A stretch of DNA of 19,526 bases from JAADHY01 sp964428935 (GTDB lineage: Bacteria; Planctomycetota; Planctomycetia; Planctomycetales; Planctomycetaceae), in NCBI GenBank assembly GCA_964428935.1, contig CAYSAG010000072.1, forward strand, positions 1-19,526, read 5' to 3'. The notes under the pieces were generated by a model, which saw nothing but the letters and a program-made list of their open reading frames with translations, ran no database searches and was not told the origin of the DNA. Both the position numbers and the translations under genes were made by a program. This document shows positions 1 through 7,357 of the stretch, piece after piece; the first letter of the stretch is position 1, and each line of letters begins with the position of its first letter.

Positions 1-1134
1 GGAACGGCCCCGCCGGCCGCCGACTCGTCGGAGCCGCGCGGTGCCGGCGTTTGGTCTTGGCTGCAAGAACCGCTGGTTGCCGGCTCGCTGGCGGCCTTTG
101 CCGTGGTCTACCTGTACCAGTTCGTTTTTGCCGGCACCGTCGACTTGCGGCTGTTGGTGCTGGCCGCCGTGACGGCCGTCGTGGCGTGGACGCTGGGCTC
201 CGTTCGCGTCACTCGACTGGGGCTGGCAGCGGCCGGGCTGGCGCTGGTGGTCCACCTGCTGGGAGCCGGCGGAATGGAAATGCCGGCGGTAGTGGAGGTG
301 CTGTTCGTGCTGGTCGTCTTGGCCGTGCCGCCGTCGCAAGCGGAACCGCTCGGCCGCCGGCTCGACTCACCGACCGAACGACCGCGCGACCCGAAAGACG
401 TTTCGGCGGCCCGTGGGTTCGACGCACGTTCCCGTTGGCCCTTCTGGGCAGCGGCCACCGCGGGGGCCGTGGCGTTCTGCGGCTGCCTGTGGACGGCCAC
501 GCTTCCGGTTTGGAACCGCCAGGCTCTGGTTGCCGCCGCCGACTGGGCGGCGCTGGAAGGCCAGCCGCCGGGCCGGGTGCTGGAGCTGTACGAGCGAGCG
601 GCTCGGGAGGACCGGTGGTCGGCCGAACCTTGCGTGCGAGCCGCTCAGTTCGCCGCGAACCTGTGGCAGGCCGCACGCCAGAGGCCGGACGCCCAGTGGG
701 AGGCCGAAACCTGGTTCGCAGTCGCCGTGCAGCGCTACGAGCGGGCCATTGAGAGGAACCCGCTGGAACCGGAGCTGTACGCGGAGTTGGGCGAATGGCA
801 GTTCCGGTTCTACCAAGCGACGGGGCAACGGAAGGCACTGCAAGACGCTCAGCGTTGCTTTCAACAAGCCGTTCGGTTGTACCCGACCAACTCACGCTAC
901 TGGTGGCGGTTGGCCGTCGTCACGGCCGAGCTGGGCGAACACGTGCAGGCCACCCGTTTTGCGGCGGAGGCTCTCCGGCTGGACGGCGTCTACCACGCAG
1001 CCGGCCACGTGGACAAGTTCTTGCCGCCCGAGGCCGTCCAGACGCTCGAGCGGTTGGCTGGGCCGGCGACGTCCGCGGCCGGAGCGGAAAGCCGAGAGAA
1101 AGGCCGCCGCAGGACGGCAACCGGCTCGGACTGA
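1..1134 (+). CDS. O-antigen ligase-like membrane protein with C-terminal TPR region (5' end outside window)
   Basis: The frame is open from the first base to the TGA at 1132-1134, giving 377 visible residues, so the true start lies upstream; the GTG at 103 is internal. Four hydrophobic segments are visible at about residues 27-46, 49-66, 73-88 plus 96-110, and 146-168. The stretch HLLGAGGMEMP (H85 to P95) resembles the conserved periplasmic-loop/helix motif of Wzy/WaaL-type O-antigen ligase and polymerase proteins. After the last membrane segment, residues about 175-350 form helical repeats with TPR spacing (for example around 'YERAIERNPLEPELYAELGE' and 'AQRCFQQAVRLYPTNSRYWW'). That combination is common in planctomycete O-antigen-ligase family proteins, which join or extend surface polysaccharide. 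The family call rests on the C-terminal part only; a generic TPR membrane protein is the alternative. The tail is rich in Arg/Lys/Gly. Confidence 0.7.
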   Translation, partial: GTAPPAADSSEPRGAGVWSWLQEPLVAGSLAAFAVVYLYQFVFAGTVDLRLLVLAAVTAVVAWTLGSVRVTRLGLAAAGLALVVHLLGAGGMEMPAVVEVLFVLVVLAVPPSQAEPLGRRLDSPTERPRDPKDVSAARGFDARSRWPFWAAATAGAVAFCGCLWTATLPVWNRQALVAAADWAALEGQPPGRVLELYERAAREDRWSAEPCVRAAQFAANLWQAARQRPDAQWEAETWFAVAVQRYERAIERNPLEPELYAELGEWQFRFYQATGQRKALQDAQRCFQQAVRLYPTNSRYWWRLAVVTAELGEHVQATRFAAEALRLDGVYHAAGHVDKFLPPEAVQTLERLAGPATSAAGAESREKGRRRTATGSD

Positions 1135-1467
1135 CGCTGCGGAGGCCGGCACGGGTGGGCTGGTCTGCTCCCCGCCAGTCCGGGCGGCAAAATTCCCGCG
1201 TCGAGCGTGGTTTTGTCGTAAGAATGAACAGCCTAGAATTCACGCGTTCGTCCCGTCTGGTGTCGGTTTGAGGGTTAAAAGAGCTCGAGGTCGAAAGAGT
1301 GTGAGCGGCCTGAGCCGTGGGCGAGCCGCCAGGGCGGGGCACGGTCTTCCGACGGGGTCGCCGGGCAGCGGGCCGGGCGGACCGACGTCGTTGTGTTCTT
1401 GTGGCCACCAGCTACGGACGCGGCTTTCGCTTTTTGCCGACTTGCAACCTGAAGGAGTGCCACAACC
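1135..1467. other. 333-base intergenic region
   Basis: No convincing coding frame or RNA gene is seen. It holds a weak promoter-like pair (1213-1239), a short GCGGC/GCCGC hairpin (1305-1309 with 1325-1329), and the ribosome binding site of the next gene (GAAGGAG, 1451-1457). No U-tailed terminator for the upstream gene was found. Confidence 0.5.
1213..1239 (+). promoter_or_regulatory. Weak sigma70-like promoter candidate before the DUF1573 gene
   Basis: TTGTCG (1213-1218) and TAGAAT (1234-1239) are separated by 15 bases. The -10 matches consensus at five of six positions and the -35 at four of six. The spacer is short, so this is only a candidate; it lies in one of the few AT-rich patches of the gap. 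Confidence 0.2.
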
Positions 1468-2835
1468 ATGTCGACTCGAGCCAAAGCGTACCTGACGATT
1501 CTGGTCATTTTGGCCGGTTCGGTTGGGTTGGTCGTTTGGATGCGTCGGGCGGCTCTGCACGCGACGTCCGAGCGAGCCAAGGTCGTCGGGGAAGGCGAGA
1601 AACCGTCGGGCACGTCGCACATTCCTCGTCCGGCCAAACACGGTCCGTACCCGAAGGTGGTGGTCGACAACCCGGTCTACAACTTCGGGATCATGGAGTT
1701 TGGTCAGGCCGGGTCTCACTCGTTCGTCGTGCGAAACGAAGGCGAGGCGCCGCTGGAACTCTACGCCAACCCCGCCGAAACCACGTGTCAATGCACGCTC
1801 GGAAAAGTGGGCAAACCCGTTCTTCAGCCCGGCGAGTCGACCGAAATTGAAGTCAAGTGGCACATTAAGATTGAAGGCCCGCTGTTCTCCCACTCCGCAC
1901 TGGTCCGCACCAACGACCCCAAGAAGACCCAATTCCGGCTTCGCATTGTCGGCTGGATTGGGCAGGTGCTGGGGCTCATGCCCGTCGACGCGTGGGACTT
2001 CGGCAGAATCGGCGAGACGGGTGAGCACCACTGCAGCGGAATCATTTACTCGGATGTGCTCGACCACTTCAACATTCTCAAGGCGGAGTGCCCGAGTCCG
2101 CTGGTGAGCGCTCGGTGGGAACCCATGACTCCCGACGAACTCTGGACGGCCCTCGGCCGCAACAGACCGCTGTTCGCCGACGGGCCGGAGGCCGAAGACA
2201 AGGAGGCCGCGGAGAAGAAGGAGGCCACGGACAAGCCAAAGGCGGAAGGGCAGGAGAACGAAGAGGAGGAGGAGGAAGAGCTCCCGCCGGAAGACGAGGA
2301 CGAAGAGTTCGACCCCATGGAGTACGTTCAGGTCCCCAAGCCCAAGTGCGGCTACCGGGTCTACGTGACATTGAAAGAGGGCGTTCCGATTGGACGCTTT
2401 CGCGAGACGCTGACCCTTGTCACCGACGCCCGCGACGGTCTGAAGCGCGAAGTGCTGCTCCAGGGTTACCGACCCGGACCCATGCAAATCATTGCCATGA
2501 ACGGCGTGCTGTGGTGGCCGGAGGAGACCCTTTTGCAGCTCGGCCGGTTCTCGGCCAGCGAAGGCAAGGTGGCGAAGTTCTCGTTGTTCATGGAACAGGT
2601 CGAAGGCGGCGTCCAGGTGGAAGTGGCCGACGTTTCGCCTCCCGCCCTCAAACTGACGCTCAAGCCGGACCCGACCTTCCACAGCAAGAAGCGAGTCCGT
2701 TTTCTGGGTGAGCTGCGGGTCGAGCCGGGCAAGACATTGGCCTTGACCTCGCAAAGCCCAGGCAAGATCATCCTCAAGACAAACCACCCGCGAGCCAAAC
2801 AGATTCTGATTCACGTGCAGGGTGTCAGCTACTGA
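1468..2835 (+). CDS. DUF1573-containing membrane-anchored protein
   Basis: 455 residues from an ATG preceded by GAAGGAG at 1451-1457 (10-base spacing). An N-terminal uncleaved-looking membrane helix (about residues 8-25) is followed by a DUF1573 domain at roughly residues 66-170: 'DNPVYNFGIMEFGQAGSHSF' and 'VRNEGEAPLELYANPAETTC' match the family pattern of a beta-sandwich (Ig/ASH-like) fold with a short Cys pair (TCQCTLG). A strongly acidic Glu/Asp/Lys low-complexity linker spans about residues 240-285. It is followed by a second beta-rich region that may be another sandwich domain. DUF1573 proteins are frequent in planctomycetes and Bacteroidetes and are usually exported; their function is not established. 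The cytochrome gene lies 261 bases downstream on the same strand, so co-transcription is possible but not shown. This gene is less depleted in GAT/ATC than most others here. Confidence 0.85.
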   Translation: MSTRAKAYLTILVILAGSVGLVVWMRRAALHATSERAKVVGEGEKPSGTSHIPRPAKHGPYPKVVVDNPVYNFGIMEFGQAGSHSFVVRNEGEAPLELYANPAETTCQCTLGKVGKPVLQPGESTEIEVKWHIKIEGPLFSHSALVRTNDPKKTQFRLRIVGWIGQVLGLMPVDAWDFGRIGETGEHHCSGIIYSDVLDHFNILKAECPSPLVSARWEPMTPDELWTALGRNRPLFADGPEAEDKEAAEKKEATDKPKAEGQENEEEEEEELPPEDEDEEFDPMEYVQVPKPKCGYRVYVTLKEGVPIGRFRETLTLVTDARDGLKREVLLQGYRPGPMQIIAMNGVLWWPEETLLQLGRFSASEGKVAKFSLFMEQVEGGVQVEVADVSPPALKLTLKPDPTFHSKKRVRFLGELRVEPGKTLALTSQSPGKIILKTNHPRAKQILIHVQGVSY

Positions 2836-3096
2836 GGCTTGGCGGGTCGACGGCTGGTCCGGACGAGCTGGACGGGAGCTGTTGCCACTGCCGACGGGCT
2901 CGGCTGAGAACTCCACGCGGCCCGCACGCAGGACTCCGGGGCCGCCGGTGGTTCGTGTGCCGCAGCCGGCCGCGGCCCGTGCGTCGAAAGCCCGCACCGC
3001 TCGGTTTGGCTGCCGAACACGACCTCTTCGCAGCGCGGCTCTTCTCGGACCCTTCCTTGCAGTCGACGTTTCCAACAACGGCGAAAAGGAACGACC

Positions 3097-4869
3097 ATGC
3101 AGACAAACCGGGAACGCGGCTTCTGTCCGCCTTTGGCCTTGGCCGGTCTCTTGGCCGGTGCCCTCGTGCTGGCCGGCGGCTGCGGTGAACCGTCCGAAGG
3201 CCCGAGCTCGGCCTCTGGCTCCGCCGGCAAGACGGTCGCCAACGCCACAGCCGCCGCAGGTCCGACGGCGTCCGGGTCGGGAAAGACGGCAAACGCTGAG
3301 GAGACCGCCGGGCAGAGCGGCCAAGCCGGTTCGTCGACCCAGTCTTCGGCCTCGAACCGCCCGACAGACGAACGCACGCCAGCCCACGAAAGCTCGGACC
3401 ACCACGAGGCGGAAGCGGGTGCCGAGACTCGGCACGGCAGCGGCTCGACCGACAACCGCCCGCCTCCACCACCGCTGCTGCAAGGCTGGCCCAAGCCGGC
3501 GGTGGCCCTTGTGCTGACCGGCGAGCAGCATGGGTACTTCGAGCCATGCGGCTGTGCCGCTCACCAACTGGGCGGGCTTTCGCGCCGAGCCGACTTGTTT
3601 CGAATTCTTCGCGAGGAGCGAAAGTGGACCGTGACCGCTCTGGACGTGGGCGGAATGGTCAAACGCAGGGGCCAGCAAGCGCAGGTCAAGTTTCAAACCC
3701 TGCTGGCCGCTCACCGCGAACTCGGCTACGTGGCCATGGCCCTCGGCCCGGAAGAGCTGCGTTTCGACCCGCTGTACTTGCTGTCGCAGCACCAGGTCGA
3801 CCCGGAGCACCCCGAGCGGTCTCTCAGCTTCGTTTCGGCCAACGTGGTCCTGCTGGGCGACCCCGACTTGGGCACGCCGGTGCCGTTCAAAGTAGTCGAG
3901 GTCGGCGGCGTGAAAATTGGAATTACGGGCGTTCTGGGCCCCAGCCAGACCGCTCAGCTCAACCTCGACGCGACCGGGGCACAAGTGGAAGTCCGCGACC
4001 CACTGAAGGTCCTTCCGAACGTCCTCGAACAGCTCCAGAAGCACAAACCGGACCTGCTGGTGCTGCTGTCGCACGCCAGCGTGGCCGAGTCGCGTCGGTA
4101 CGCCAAGCAGTTCCCGCAGTTCGACGTGGTGCTGACGGCTGGCGGGCCGGAAGACCCACTGTCCAACAACCCCCAACTGGTGGGCAAAACTCTGCTGGTC
4201 ATGGTCGGCCAGAAAGCCAAGTACGTCGGCGTGCTCGGGTTCTACCCAGACAACCCGTCCGAGCGGCTGCGGTTCGAGCTGGTCGCCATTGACGACCAGC
4301 GCTTCCACGACACACCCCGCATGCGGGAGTACATGCGACTGTACCAGGACCAATTGCGCGACATGCGGCTGGCCGAAACCGTCGCTCAGCGGTTGGCCGC
4401 CGAACCGCCGAACGGGGCGAAGTACGTGGGGGCCGAGAAGTGCGGCGAGTGTCACACGCTGGCGTACGACGTGTGGGTCGAAACGCCGCACGCTCACGCT
4501 TTCGAAAGTCTCGTTCACGGCCGTGAGCACGAGAAAGACCCCATTCCACGAATCTACGACCCCGAGTGCCTGGTCTGTCACGTGGTGGGCTGGGACCCGC
4601 AGCGAGTCATTCCGTTCCGGTCGGGCTACGTCAGCCAGAAAAAGACACCGCACCTGCTGAACGTGCAGTGCGAGAACTGCCATGGTCCGGGCAGCCGACA
4701 CGTGGAACGAGCCGAGGCCGACGCGGAAGACTTGTTGCGGGACGACGTGCGCGTGACGGTCGAGCAGGCTCGAAAGAACCTTTGCATTCGCTGCCACGAC
4801 CTGGACAACAGCCCGACGTTCGAGTTCGACGAGTACTGGCCCGAGGTCGAACACAAGGGAACGGACTGA
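3097..4869 (+). CDS. Tetrahaem cytochrome c554-like lipoprotein with degenerate 5'-nucleotidase-like domain
   Basis: 590 residues; ATG preceded by AAAGGA (3085-3090, 6-base spacing). The N-terminus is a lipoprotein-type signal ending LVLAGGC (Cys about residue 29), followed by a long Ser/Thr/Ala/Gly-rich disordered stretch to about residue 125. Residues about 133-430 resemble the UshA/5'-nucleotidase metallophosphoesterase fold (EQHGYFEPCGC at 143-153, QLGGLSRRADL, LLSHASV), but metal-ligand motifs look altered: EQHG for DxHG, GPEE (217-220) for GNHE, GGPED (349-353) for GHSH. The C-terminal third has four CXXCH haem-binding motifs with first Cys at 449, 491, 525 and 563 (CGECH, CLVCH, CENCH, CIRCH), arranged as in cytochrome c554-type proteins. 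It probably transfers electrons at the outer face of the cytoplasmic membrane or in the periplasm. Redox partner and substrate are unknown. Confidence 0.82.
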   Translation: MQTNRERGFCPPLALAGLLAGALVLAGGCGEPSEGPSSASGSAGKTVANATAAAGPTASGSGKTANAEETAGQSGQAGSSTQSSASNRPTDERTPAHESSDHHEAEAGAETRHGSGSTDNRPPPPPLLQGWPKPAVALVLTGEQHGYFEPCGCAAHQLGGLSRRADLFRILREERKWTVTALDVGGMVKRRGQQAQVKFQTLLAAHRELGYVAMALGPEELRFDPLYLLSQHQVDPEHPERSLSFVSANVVLLGDPDLGTPVPFKVVEVGGVKIGITGVLGPSQTAQLNLDATGAQVEVRDPLKVLPNVLEQLQKHKPDLLVLLSHASVAESRRYAKQFPQFDVVLTAGGPEDPLSNNPQLVGKTLLVMVGQKAKYVGVLGFYPDNPSERLRFELVAIDDQRFHDTPRMREYMRLYQDQLRDMRLAETVAQRLAAEPPNGAKYVGAEKCGECHTLAYDVWVETPHAHAFESLVHGREHEKDPIPRIYDPECLVCHVVGWDPQRVIPFRSGYVSQKKTPHLLNVQCENCHGPGSRHVERAEADAEDLLRDDVRVTVEQARKNLCIRCHDLDNSPTFEFDEYWPEVEHKGTD

Positions 4870-5028
4870 GCCGGCTCGCGGCGTCGCCCCCAATGCCGTG
4901 ACGCTGCGTTCCGGCCGACGCCGACCGACTTGCTGTCAGCCTGCGGCTCGGTCCGTCCCAGCCGGCTCGCCCCGAACGACCGCTCGACCGGGCCGAGCCA
5001 CGCGCTTGCTCAACGGAGACGCCGCTCA

Positions 5029-5631
5029 ATGCTCTACGAAGTCGAGGTCAAGTACCCACTGGAGCGGAACGGCGGGGCCGCTCGTCTGACGGAAATTCTC
5101 GACCTGCTTGCGGCGCTCGGAGCCCGAAAGGTCGGCGAACAGTTCCAGCAAGACTTTTACTTTGCTCACCCGGCCCGGGACTTCCGCCAGACCGACGAGG
5201 CGTTGCGCATTCGCGTCCAAGACCAGTACGCCGCCGTCACCTACAAGGGCCCCAAGGTCGACCAACAAACGAAAACTCGCCGCGAAATTGAAGTGCCGCT
5301 CCGTTCTGTCCAAGACGCCGAACGGTTCGGCGAACTGCTCCGGGCGCTCGGCTTCCGCCGCGTGCGGGAGGTGACCAAGCGGCGCGTCGTCTTTCACTTG
5401 AATTGGCAACAGCGAGACGTCGAGGTCTGCCTGGACGAGGTCACCGGCCTGGGCCTGTTCGTGGAAATGGAAACCGCCGCCGACCAAACGACCTGCGACG
5501 CGGCCCGGCGCTCCGTACTCGAGCTGGCGGAGCGGCTGGGCCTTGCACACGGCGAGCGACGCTCTTACCTTGAATTGTTGCTCGAGCAGGACGCGTCGTC
5601 GCAACCGGGTCCGGCCGACCGGCCGACGTAG
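5029..5631 (+). CDS. CYTH-domain protein, class IV adenylate cyclase (CyaB)-like
   Basis: 200 residues. I chose the ATG at 5029 because GGAG (5015-5018) sits 10 bases upstream and the CYTH signature begins at once; the frame stays open further upstream from a TTG at 4930 but that extension looks non-coding. The signature ExExK is at residues 4-8 (EVEVK). Further family features are LRIRVQ, 'VTYKGPKVDQQTKTRREIEV' (basic triphosphate-binding strands) and 'LDEVTGLGLFVEMET'. The CYTH tunnel fold binds triphosphate compounds with a divalent metal. CyaB members make cAMP from ATP; others hydrolyse thiamine triphosphate or inorganic triphosphate. The YKGPK and GLGxFVE signatures favour the CyaB branch, but activity cannot be read from sequence. 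It stands 159 bases after the cytochrome gene. Confidence 0.83.
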   Translation: MLYEVEVKYPLERNGGAARLTEILDLLAALGARKVGEQFQQDFYFAHPARDFRQTDEALRIRVQDQYAAVTYKGPKVDQQTKTRREIEVPLRSVQDAERFGELLRALGFRRVREVTKRRVVFHLNWQQRDVEVCLDEVTGLGLFVEMETAADQTTCDAARRSVLELAERLGLAHGERRSYLELLLEQDASSQPGPADRPT

Positions 5632-5826
5632 ACGGACCGCCTCTTCCAAAGTGACGCGGCTTTGCCATCCGAGCCGCTCGCACGGTCGAGGCGGGTTGTC
5701 CGGGCGTCTTCCTCGGCCGTCACTCGCCGGCTCCGCAAGCTGGTTTTCGCCCGACGCCTGGACCACCGACCCGGTCTCGGACTTTGCCGTCGCGACCTGC
5801 TCGCTCGGGCAACCTGTTCGCGAACC

Positions 5827-5863
5827 GACGCCTTTGGCAACGTTTTGACGCCTTTGGCAACGT
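5827..5863 (+). repeat. Two 17-base direct repeats, 20-base period, upstream of the GH29 gene
   Basis: GACGCCTTTGGCAACGT occurs at 5827-5843 and again, identical, at 5847-5863, separated by TTT. The second copy ends 18 bases before the GH29 start codon, just before its ribosome binding site (GGAGG, 5869-5873). The period is about two DNA turns, so both copies face the same side of the helix. It could be a regulator binding site or a simple local duplication. Confidence 0.75.
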
Positions 5864-5881
5864 CTTTCGGAGGCACGGCTC

Positions 5882-7297
5882 ATGCTCTCCCACCGATTCT
5901 TGTCTCGTCGCCTTTTTCTGCGGTCCGCCGCCGGAGCCGCCGCAGCCGCTGCGGGACGCGTCGCCTTCAGCCAGCCGAAGGCCGACGCCGACTCGTTGCC
6001 CCGTCCCACCAAGGCCCAGCAAGTGTGGCAGAACTGCGAAGTCGGACTGATTTACCACTTCGACCTGCCGGTCGCCGCGGGCCGTTTCGCCGCGAACAAC
6101 ATGTTGCGAAAGCGGCTCGACCCGAACCTTTACAACCCCGTGCGGCTCGACACCGACCAATGGCTCGAAGCCGCCAAGGCCGCCGGCGCTCGCTACGCCA
6201 TTTTCACGGCCACTCACTTCAACGGGTTCATGCAGTGGCAGAGCGACCTGTACCCGTACAGTCTGAAGTACACCCGCTGGCGAAACGGCAAGGCAGACGT
6301 GGTGGCCGACTTCGTCGAATCGTGCCGAAAGGCGGGCATTCTGCCGGGCCTTTACTTGAGCACACACCGAAACGTCTACTGGACCGTCTGGGGTCACTAC
6401 GTCAACTGGGGCAAAGGGCGTGGAACGCCAGAGCAGGAGCGGTTCAACCGGGTGGCCGAGAAAATGGTCGAGGAGCTTTGCTCCCGCTACGGGCCGCTGG
6501 TGCAAATCTGGTTCGACGCCGGAGTGAAAACACCTGAAGAAGGCGGACCGGACGTCCTGCCCATTTTCGAGAAGTACCAGCCCAACTCGGTCTTCTACCA
6601 CAGCGTTCAACGTTCGGACCACCGCTGGGTCGGCAACGAACGCGGGTTCGCTCAGTACCCGTGTTGGGCGACCATGCCGGGACGTCCCGGCCAGGTGTCT
6701 CACAACCACCGAAGCTGGAAACGCCTGCTCGGCTGCGGTGACCCGAACGGCACGTACTGGTCACCGGCCATGGTAGACGTTCCGCTGCGAGGAGCTTGCG
6801 GGGTCCACAACTGGTTCTGGAAGCCCGGTCAAGACCACGCCGTCCACCCGCTGGAAAACCTGGTCAAGTTCTACTACCAGTCGGTCGGCCGGAACTGCAA
6901 CCTGATTCTGGGTGAGGTCGTGACGTCGGAAGGGCTGGTGCCAGAGCCGGACATTGAGCGGCTGGCTGAGTTCGGCCGCGAAATTCGACGCCGGTTCGGC
7001 CGTGCTCTGGCAACGACCTCTGGCACCGGGCGACGCGTGGAGCTGACACTGCCCAAACCGGCCCGAATCGACCACGTGGTGTTGCAGGAAGACATTGCCT
7101 TGGGTGAGCGAATTCGGAGCTACCGGGTCGAGGGGCTGGTGGCCGGCGGCGAGTGGAAGACGCTCGCCAAGGGACAGTGCGTCGGACACAAACGAATCGA
7201 GCAGCTCCAGCCGGTGGAGGTGGCGGCGGTCCGGTTGGTCGTGGACGAAGCGGTGGCCGAGCCACACGTGCGGCAACTGGCGGTGTTTTCAACCTAG
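5882..7297 (+). CDS. Tat-exported GH29 (alpha-L-fucosidase family)-like protein
   Basis: 471 residues; ATG with GGAGG at 5869-5873 (8-base spacing). The N-terminus has a twin-arginine signal, SRRLFLRS, followed by an Ala-rich hydrophobic stretch, so folded export is likely. The catalytic barrel follows GH29 order: GLIYHF (H59), 'YAIFTATHFNGFMQW' near residues 105-120, 'KADVVADFVESCRKAGI' with LPGLYLS, and QIWFDAG, whose D212 sits at the nucleophile position. The C-terminal region (about 375-470) is a beta-sandwich typical of GH29 proteins. The family removes terminal alpha-L-fucose. The usual KHHDGF motif is THFNGF here (T111-F116) and HWG is HFD, so sugar preference may differ. The sulfatase follows after 60 bases with its own strong ribosome binding site, suggesting an operon for exported sulfated-glycan breakdown. 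Confidence 0.82.
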   Translation: MLSHRFLSRRLFLRSAAGAAAAAAGRVAFSQPKADADSLPRPTKAQQVWQNCEVGLIYHFDLPVAAGRFAANNMLRKRLDPNLYNPVRLDTDQWLEAAKAAGARYAIFTATHFNGFMQWQSDLYPYSLKYTRWRNGKADVVADFVESCRKAGILPGLYLSTHRNVYWTVWGHYVNWGKGRGTPEQERFNRVAEKMVEELCSRYGPLVQIWFDAGVKTPEEGGPDVLPIFEKYQPNSVFYHSVQRSDHRWVGNERGFAQYPCWATMPGRPGQVSHNHRSWKRLLGCGDPNGTYWSPAMVDVPLRGACGVHNWFWKPGQDHAVHPLENLVKFYYQSVGRNCNLILGEVVTSEGLVPEPDIERLAEFGREIRRRFGRALATTSGTGRRVELTLPKPARIDHVVLQEDIALGERIRSYRVEGLVAGGEWKTLAKGQCVGHKRIEQLQPVEVAAVRLVVDEAVAEPHVRQLAVFST

Positions 7298-7357
7298 CGG
7301 CAGCTCGAAACGCGAAGCTGGCGGCAACGACGAGTCCACACACAGGAGGAAAGACCC

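Noticed and set aside
1240..4893. A 1217-codon open frame on the minus strand
   Set aside because: It lies antisense to the DUF1573 and cytochrome genes, which have clear family motifs, signals and ribosome binding sites. Its translation is low-complexity and domain-free; long antisense frames are expected in GC-rich DNA where TTA, CTA and TCA are rare.
4930..5028. Upstream TTG start for the CYTH protein
   Set aside because: The extra 33 residues lack CYTH features; the ATG at 5029 has a GGAG at proper spacing and begins directly at the ExExK strand.
5827..5863. CRISPR-like repeat
   Set aside because: Only two copies with a 3-base gap; no spacer-sized intervals and no cas genes.
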